64,000 bases of DNA from Hypomyces perniciosus. Lineage: Eukaryota > Ascomycota > Sordariomycetes > Hypocreales > Hypocreaceae. The notes beneath the pieces were generated by a model. It saw only the letters and a list, made by a program, of their open reading frames with translations, did no database searches and had not been told where the DNA came from. The translations under genes were made by a program, and so were the position numbers. The stretch covers positions 3,596,001 through 3,660,000 of the forward strand of contig SPDT01000004.1 in the NCBI GenBank assembly GCA_008477525.1, written 5' to 3'. This document shows, piece by piece, positions 57,347 through 64,000 of this stretch (the stretch's first letter is position 1; the number at the start of each line of letters is the position of its first letter).

Positions 57347-59202
57347 ATGGCTTCGACTCAATTCACTGGCGTCCCGTCCGGGATGGAAAATTTCGTCGTC
57401 GGATTGATTGGCATGGGCGACATGGGAAGGATGTACGCCGAGAAGCTCTCCGAAGCTGGCTGGAGGTGAGTCGCATTGTGCGATGCGTGCTGTCGCCTCC
57501 GGCAGAATTTTTCAAGGTAAGCTTCATTCTCTCTCTTTTCTCATCCACACCAACCCCCTCGAAAATGATGACTTGAGCGCATTTGGCTCGAGTATTGTGC
57601 AGGGCAGTTTGGGCACCGTTCCGGTGTCCAGACCCGCACTGTACTCTCAGTGATGAAAACGCTTGCTACCTTAAATACATTTGTCTGATTTTTCCTGATC
57701 TTTCTCGTTCTTTCTCGAACTCAATCGCAGCAACCAGAACGCTAACAGATCTCAAGACAGGCTCCATAACGTATCGATACATTTTAGTCTAACGTGTCCC
57801 GGCCGAGTGGCTGACATCGGAATAGAATTCTAGCCTGCGACAGAGAGGATAGATACGATAGTCTCGTTGAGAAATACAATGGCAAAGTACGCAATGTGCT
57901 GCTGATCCACCATCTTTGAATTTTTTCCCATCGTGCCCACTCGGATGCTGAAGCTCTTCCGTCCAGAAAAACATAGAGATATGTCGCAATGGTCATTTTG
58001 TATCCCGCGCAAGCGACTACATCATCTACAGCGTCGAGGCTGCCATCATTGACCGCGTGATTGCCCAATATGGTCCCTGTAGGCACTCTCGCCTTGTATA
58101 TCCACCAAGTCTCATGTTCTGATTCTCATGTGTCCAATCTCCAGCTACTAAAATGGGCGCCATCGTCGGCGGCCAGACCTCATGCAAATCCCCCGAGATC
58201 GAAGCCTTCGAAGCTCACCTCCCCTCAGACGTCTTTATCGTCTCATGCCACTCCCTCCACGGGCCCGGAGTCGATCCTCACAACCAGCCCCTCGTCCTTA
58301 TCCAACACCGCGCGCCAGACGAAGCCCTCCGCAAGGTCGAAGCCGTGCTGAGCTGTCTCGGCTCCAAGTTCGTCTACCTCTCCGCCCAGGAACACGATCG
58401 CATCACGGCGGACACTCAGGCTGTTACTCACGCTGCTTTCCTCTCTATGGGCAAAGCCTGGCACGCTGAGAAGCAGTACCCCTGGGAACTCAGTCGCTAC
58501 GTCGGCGGCATCGAAAACGTCAAGACGAACATCACACTGCGCATCTACGGGCAGAAATGGCACGTCTACGCTGGCCTGGCCATTCTGAACCCCGAGGCGA
58601 GGAAGCAGGTCGCCCAATACGCCAAGAGCGTCACCGAGCTGTACAAGCTCATGCTCGAGGGCAACCTTGACGGGCTACGGCAGCGCATGTACCGCGCGCG
58701 CGACAAAGTCTTTGGCGCGTCCAAGACCTGGGACGCACGACCTCTCCTCGAGCCATCCATCCTCTCGTCCTTCTCCCTCGGCACACCCACCCCCGACGCA
58801 CCCGCCCGACCAAACAGCCACCTCTCGCTGCTCGCCATGGTAGACTGCTGGGCCGAGCTCGGCATCGTGCCGTACGACCACATGCTGTGCAGCACGCCGC
58901 TCTTCCGGCTGCGTCTGGGCGTGACGGAGCACGTGTTCCGGTACACGGACATTCTGGACGAGACGCTGCACACGGCGGTGCACGACAAACGGTACCGGAG
59001 CGACGATTTGGAGTTTACGTTTGCGGCGAGGGGGTGGGCGGAGTGTGTGAGTCTGGGGCATTTCGAGACGTGGGAGAAGAGGTTTGTGAGTACGCAGAAG
59101 TTTTTCGAGCCGCGGTTTGCGGATGCGAAGAAGGTGGGTGATTTGATGATGAAGAAGGTGCAGGAGAGTATGGAGGAGAGTATGCGGCTGGGGGATGAAT
59201 GA
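57347..59202 (+). CDS. TYR1: prephenate dehydrogenase (NADP+)
   Basis: Predicted 449-aa enzyme of tyrosine synthesis, converting prephenate to 4-hydroxyphenylpyruvate with NADP+. Exons are 57347-57465, 57826-57886, 57967-58078 and 58145-59202. The Rossmann start is FVVGLIGMGDMGRMYAEKL; exons 2 and 3 supply ILACDREDRYDSLVEKYNGK and NIEICRNGHFVSRASDYIIY, and exon 4 begins with KMGAIVGGQTSCKSPEIEAF. Later blocks are VSCHSLHGPGVDPHNQPLVL, TADTQAVTHAAFLSMGKAW, and a helical C-domain to the end. Length matches yeast Tyr1 (about 450 aa). Intron 1 is 360 nt, several times longer than the others. Cytosolic. The exon 2/3 joins were placed by homology to the expected motif order and close in frame. Confidence 0.9.
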
Positions 59203-59496
59203 GTTGAGATGAATATGAGTGGCGTGAAGTGGGAATGGGGAGGTGGTCTGTTGGGGCGTTTTGGTGAAGCCTTGAGAGTTGATATGAACATGACTTATAC
59301 ATTGATTCATACTACGTGTGAGCTGCATGGGCCCGATGCGAACTTATTAGCACAGGGTATCTTGATATACCACTCCCAAACGCCATCAAACATGAGACCT
59401 TTTCCAGCCAATTCCATGCTCCCTCATAACCCCCCCGAAACCGCCAAAATGTTCGAGCACACCAGATCCCGAGATTGAAAAGGGAAATAGAGAAGC

Positions 59497-60683
59497 TCAT
59501 GCCTGTGTGATGAGGTCCAGAACGCCCAACTCGACGCTCTCCTCGAGCCTGACCCCAGCCGAACTGGCTCCATCGGGGAGAGGGGACGGTAGAGGCGTCA
59601 ATAACAACGGAGTAATCGACCCAGCGCATGAAACGGGGGGTTTAACAGCGTAAAGGGCCAGGTTTTCGCATCCTGGAGCATGTTCTAGCTGATCAGGCGG
59701 GCTGTCAGGCGTGGTTGGGGTTTCTGGCCAGCCGAAATCGTCATCCGAATCCTCCTCTATCTCTGCCTGTTCTTTCTGTCCGTCCCAGAGCATACGCCCT
59801 TGAGCAATTTGCGCGTCTAGAAGCTCCATGACTCTCACGGATGACGTAGGGGAGCTATTTTCTGAGCTGCCAGTTGACTGAGGCTGTCGCCAGTTAGCAG
59901 CTAGCATCTTGATTCAATTCTAAGGAGTGTATAAGGCATCCCACCAATGGAACTGGACGACAGCCTAGGGTTTTGATAATCGCCGCATCCACGATAGGTC
60001 GGCGACCCAAGATGTGGAAGCCAAAACCAGCTGCTGCCGAAGGAGGAATCTCACCCTTGGCAACGGCGTCGAGGCTCAGAAAGGCTCGATCTGAAGACCC
60101 GGGCCGACACCGCTGACAGATTCGATACTGGCACTCCTCATGGGGGCCGCACACCCAAGGTTTCTGGAAGTCATAATGACATGGTGCCGAGTCGAGTCCG
60201 TTGGGTTGTGTGAGCCGGGTTAGAATGGCAGCGCTGTCCTTGCGAATTTGCTCCCGTTGAATCACCAGCTGGACCTGTGTTTGCATGTTAGCAAGGGCCA
60301 GTTGGGGGCAGGTTACACGGCATACATTCTCCCGTTGCCTGAGGATGTCGGCAACCTGGTCTGGACGGTAGCTCGAGAGTTGCTTTTGTGTGATTTCCTT
60401 GAAGAAACTGAGGGTGTCTTCGCGGGCTGCAGGACTGCCTTGTCGAACACCCAGGTTTGATGTCAGGCAACAGCCTAGCTCATCCATATTGGCCTGCAGG
60501 TTTTTGTTAGCAATTTTATCGTCAAAAGAAGAGTGTTCCCTTTTCTGCTCATACAAATTCTCCGCGAGACACCGCCTGTTCTATCAAGTCGTCCCTGTCC
60601 TGGATGCACTGATACAGCCATCCGAAAGGCCCGGGGCTATGGCAGTTTCCGCAGAGGATATCCGGGCTGTAGAGTCTCGTCAT
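59497..60683 (-). CDS. unidentified Cys-containing fungal protein
   Basis: Predicted 337-aa protein; exons 60683-60555, 60493-60326, 60274-59945 and 59883-59497, all in phase 0, each intron with TGCTAAC or a close branch site. Near the start is a CxxC (YSPDILCGNCHSPGPFGW), then a Gln/Arg-rich helical part, then PWVCGPHEECQYRICQRCRP, a second Cys cluster (C-x6-C-x4-C-x2-C), and GFGFHILGRRPIVDAAIIKT. The tail is acidic and Ser/Pro-rich. It might be a metal-binding nuclear protein, but I do not recognise it. The 51-nt intron 60275-60325 is a multiple of three without a stop, so its retention would add 17 residues. The frame is also open to an ATG at 60752, so the start may be earlier. Confidence 0.65.
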
Positions 60684-62041
60684 GGTTAGGTGAGTGCATT
60701 GCGGCCCAAAGATTGTGCGTTTGTGTAAGCCAGGAGGACTTCGAGGCGTCATGTTGGATATCCAGGGGGCCGCGCCTCGACGACGAGGCTGAGAGGCTCA
60801 GAAGCTGATGGTGGCGAGTGAGATCGGCTACAGTGTTGTAACGATATAGCTGAAGAATGCTTGTCGAGTTTACGTGCTAGGTTGAATGTTGAGCGGCTGT
60901 TTGGGAGGGGATGAAATGGTGAATTTCGCCCAAACAGCAACACGCGTCAGCTATGGGCCAGTCAATAGAGCTCTGGAGCCTAAAAGACCCTAAATTATGC
61001 TCCTGGCAGCTGGCGGCAGTGCGTGACTGTCCAGAGGTGTCAACAGGAGGCGAGCAGCTGCTGCAGAACCGCCTGCCAACTGGCTGCTATGGAGCCCAAA
61101 GGCTGAAGCCTGGGGAAATGGGGGACATGGAGCACATGGAGGGATCATGATTTGGTTTCCACAGAGGGATGAAAGAAAAGGCCTGGAATTCTTGAGACTG
61201 AAGAATATACACTGGAGCATTGAGTTAGGTCCTCGATCGATCACACGTGTGACTTGACTGCGGCAGCCTTATTTCTGAAGACACTGGAGAGCAAGCACTA
61301 TTTGATTTGGTAGCACTGCGTATAAGTGAAGCGGTGATATGATCTGTAATGCTATGTGACATGTCAGATGGATGGTCAATGCAATACTACCTGTCTGTTG
61401 TTAATGCTGAGCATCGTACCTTTTTTCTTACAGCCCGAAGAATTTCGTCATATATTATTATGTATGCAAGTCCGAATATGCATGGATGTGTTGAGAAATA
61501 ACTGCGTGGTTCTACTGCCTATTGTCTGGCACGGAGTATTAGAGACACGGCAATAGCCATGCGGTTGAGAGGTGCCCATCACATGCAGCTTCACGCAAGG
61601 GGGTGAGAGTACGAGTAGCAATGGAGTTAGTTGTCAGTGAGGCACAGAGACAATGTGACGTCTGTTATGTAGTTAGAACGGGCAAGACATATCTAATTGG
61701 GCCGCCCACCCAATTAGAGCGAGGCAGTCTAATTGTTTGCATTTTGTCATGTCTCGTCATGGCCATTACATCATGGCCATTCTTTCTCCCATTCACAGAC
61801 CTGACCTGAGAGTAATAGTACTTCGTCGTATCGTATTATTGGCTATGCAAATGCACAACACACGCACGCGTGGCAGCAGACAGAGCGGCGTTCAGCCCAT
61901 AACGACGTGGTTGCTGTGGAGAAATCAAACCCTCGGAACAGGGCATGGCGCTCGGCCAATCACCAGCGCCGAAGCGTCGGCCCTACTGCACAGGAGGTTA
62001 GGCGCTGCAACCAGGCCTGCACCAGGCGTCTTAGCAGCATG

Positions 62042-62072
62042 AAGAGCGTCTTAGAGCGTCTTAGAGCGTCCA
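62042..62072. repeat. AGCGTCTTAG tandem repeat
   Basis: Three near copies of AGCGTCTTAG stand in a row upstream of the Mpv17-type gene. Confidence 0.7.
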
Positions 62073-63100
62073 AGCTCCCTCCAATCGTCTTTTATGGTCA
62101 GCCACCACAGCCCACTTCTGATGCCCACGCAGCTCATCTCTCATCTCCAGCACGAGGCCAGTCAGTCTCTGCTATTTCCAGCTCGCCCTCAGCTCAAAAA
62201 CCTGCTTGCTTGCAGGTGGGGTGAGAAAGAAAAAACGGGACATTGCCCGCTATTATCATAACGCGTCGAGATACGATACGACAAGCGACGTAGTACTAGC
62301 ACGTTGTTGTACTTCGTACCTTGCTTCGGACTCCGTTTGGTACTCCCTACACGGGTAATCCTCCGTAAACGACCTTCTAGGTACGAAGTACTACTACGAG
62401 CACTGCTAGTACAACTACAGCGTCATTTGCCCTCCATCTTCCCGACCCAGCCTCCTCCCTCCTTTCAACCCCCCTCTGCTCCCGCTGTCAACCACCCTCA
62501 AGAAAAAAAAGAGAGAGAGAAATCGATACCCAAAACAACATCAACAAGTCGCGCGTCGATATCGAATCCAAGTGAAGGCGCATTCGCATGTCCGTCTCTC
62601 TTCGTTGGTGAGTGCTTCTCCTCATTTCCTTTTGCTCCACCCTCGTGATGGCCCGACGCGACGCAATTGGCAGACAAACAAACAAAACCCCCAGAACGGA
62701 CATGATAATTTTTATCCCTTTACCGAGGCACCACCTTGCAGCTCACCTCTCACTTCTGTGGGCTTTAGTGGAAGCCTGTGGGAGCAAAACCGGGGGGTGG
62801 TTGGGAGGGAGACTCGGGCGACCCACTCAGCGCATCAAGCTCTGGGCTTGCCTGTGTCTCGTCGTGTAAACAAATCCATTGGCCAAGGCCTGTCACCACG
62901 ACAGCCTCAATTGCTCCCCAATCCCTCCGCAGCCCGGATCGTTTGCATCTGCTAATCATCCCGCTGTCGCGTCGTTGGACCATCAGACCCTGTCCGCAGT
63001 CAGTCCCATATCGATCGATGTTTTTGACGCCGACCTGCCCCACGAGCAACGAGATCGAGATCGAGTCCGAGTCCGAGTCGAGTCGCGGTTCAATCCACCA

Positions 63101-63127
63101 GCACCAGCACCACCACCACCACCACCA
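63101..63127. repeat. (CAC)n trinucleotide run in 5' leader
   Basis: About eight CAC/ACC units just before the start codon of the Mpv17-type gene; a second short CCA run (63144-63158) touches the ATG. Confidence 0.85.
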
Positions 63128-63158
63128 AGATTGATCAACCCGAGCCACCACCACCACC

Positions 63159-64000
63159 ATGTCGGTCAAGTTCGAGCGGGACACGATTCAGACCTCCCAA
63201 AATGTCGCTGATGTCGCCGTCGGCGCCCTGAAGAAGGTCGACAGGGCCGTCGACCAGGCTCTCGACAAGGCCGTGGACAAAGTCATCCCCGATCAGCCTC
63301 TCCCAGGCACCAGTGGCAAGCACCCGATCGCCGCCGCCCTCGGCACCGCGTTGACGGGCGGCAAGGCCATGGCCGGCACCAAGGGCTATCTGGCGGTACG
63401 TTCTGCTTTCGCGAGCCATGGATTGGAGGCACATTGCCGCCGTGGATATATCGATGGACATTGGTTTGGCTGATGAAGCGTGGTGGCACGCGCACAACAG
63501 GCCTACATTAAGCAGCTCGAGTCCAACCCGCTGCGCACCAAGATGCTCACGGCCGGCACCCTCGCCGGAGCCCAGGAACTCCTCGCCTCGTGGCTCGCCA
63601 AGGACCGGAACAAGCATGGCAACTACTTCACATCGCGTGTCCCCAAGATGGCTGCGTACGGCGCCTTGGTCAGCGCTCCCCTCGGCCACTTCCTCATCTG
63701 GATCCTGCAAAAGATCTTCAAGGGCCGAACCAGTCTCAAGGCCAAGATTATGCAGATTATCGTCAGCAACCTGGTGGTATGTACTCGCGACCCCTCCCCC
63801 TCTTGCGTTGCTTGCTTTGGTTCGCATTGACTTGTTGCTTGACTTGACTTTCCTGCTACGATCGAGTTCTCTCTCCCCTTGCGACCGCGTGTCTTGGTGA
63901 CATCGAATCGAGTCTCCCGTAGACTAACCATCCCTCCTTTTTCTTCGTCTAGATCGCTCCTATTCAGAACAGCATCTACCTGCTTGCCATGGCCCTCATC
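63159..64000 (+). CDS. Mpv17/PMP22-family membrane protein, 5' part (3' end outside window)
   Basis: Exons 63159-63395, 63501-63776 and 63953 to the window end, all in phase 0 (introns 105 and 176 nt). The first exon codes for a long hydrophilic N-terminus (MSVKFERDTIQTSQNVADVA..., with VDRAVDQALDKAVDKVIP) that extends the usual family start. The Mpv17/PMP22 fold then begins with AYIKQLESNPLRTKMLTAGT, LAGAQELLASWLA, MAAYGALVSAPLGHFLIWIL and LVIAPIQNSIYLLAMALI. Members form small four-helix channels in the peroxisomal, mitochondrial or vacuolar membrane. The C-terminal helices lie beyond 64000. The extended N-terminus may act in targeting, or the gene may start further downstream. Confidence 0.85.

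Larger units (their letters stand above)
60684..63158. other. intergenic region upstream of the Mpv17-type gene
   Basis: Mostly without a gene. Contains a short (AGCGTCTTAG)-type tandem repeat at 62042-62072, TACTTCGTAC at 62310-62319 and TACGAAGTAC at 62382-62391, and near 62600-63158 a pyrimidine- and CAC-rich leader. A GTGAGTGCTTCTCC donor at about 62608 hints at a 5'-UTR intron. Confidence 0.45.

Noticed and set aside
57795..57812. GGCCGAGTGGC, like a tRNA D-arm (A box)
   Set aside because: No matching T-arm or acceptor stem; it lies at the 3' end of TYR1 intron 1, where GTGGCTGAC serves as a branch-site region.

Overview
The window is nuclear DNA of a filamentous ascomycete (Pezizomycotina). 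Most genes are broken by one to five short GT-AG introns of about 45-85 nt with CTAAC/CTGAC-like branch sites, genes lie on both strands with 0.1-4 kb spacers, and the proteins are typically fungal (Zn2Cys6 regulator, MYND-DUF4470 protein, fused two-domain fluoride exporter, Tyr1, Pho8, Ats1-like protein). A sordariomycete, perhaps of the Hypocreales, seems likely, but I cannot prove the order from this sequence. Exon borders below were placed by hand from GT-AG signals, frame continuity and family knowledge; every multi-exon model closes in frame.

Layout. Bases 1-11.5 kb are accessory in character: AT-rich, gene-poor, and rich in relics (an unidentified ORF relic near 1.4-2.0 kb, a CsbD-like relic near 2.4-3.0 kb, a decayed SNF2 helicase near 8.3-10 kb). 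They also hold an inverted repeat, the 3' end of a short-chain dehydrogenase gene (left edge) and an intact hemerythrin-like gene. From about 11.8 kb to the right edge the window is conserved core: glutathione transferase, MYND/DUF4470 protein, fluoride exporter, uracil phosphoribosyltransferase (FUR1), DNA ligase IV (LIG4), amidoligase-like protein, CorA-type transporter, a secreted duplicated lectin-like protein, vacuolar alkaline phosphatase (PHO8), a fused alpha/beta-hydrolase/dual-specificity phosphatase, a complex I assembly factor (NDUFAF3 type), ribosomal protein L34, a small conserved-looking protein, a FAR1-type DNA-binding protein, a LURP-one-like protein with an acylation-type N-terminus, a Zn2Cys6 regulator, a GH18 chitinase-like protein, RAD9, an RCC1/ATS1 protein, prephenate dehydrogenase (TYR1), an unidentified Cys-containing protein, and an Mpv17/PMP22-family protein cut by the right edge.

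How the genes relate. They are individually transcribed and do not form an obvious biosynthetic cluster. Two act in genome maintenance (LIG4 in end joining, RAD9 in the 9-1-1 checkpoint clamp). Several are membrane or organelle proteins (fluoride exporter, CorA, Pho8, Mpv17 type). Convergent pairs are tight (FUR1/LIG4 142 bp; RAD9/ATS1-like 64 bp; PHO8/fusion phosphatase 339 bp; TYR1/next gene 294 bp). I found no tRNA, rRNA, CRISPR array or intact transposon. The most noteworthy items are the hydrolase-phosphatase fusion, the FAR1-type gene whose frame continues 39 codons past an in-frame TAG, the orphan amidoligase-like gene, the ATG-only first coding exon of PHO8, a 51-nt in-frame intron in the unidentified gene at 59.5-60.7 kb, and a dispersed intergenic near-palindrome of the form TAC(G/T)(G/A)AGTA.
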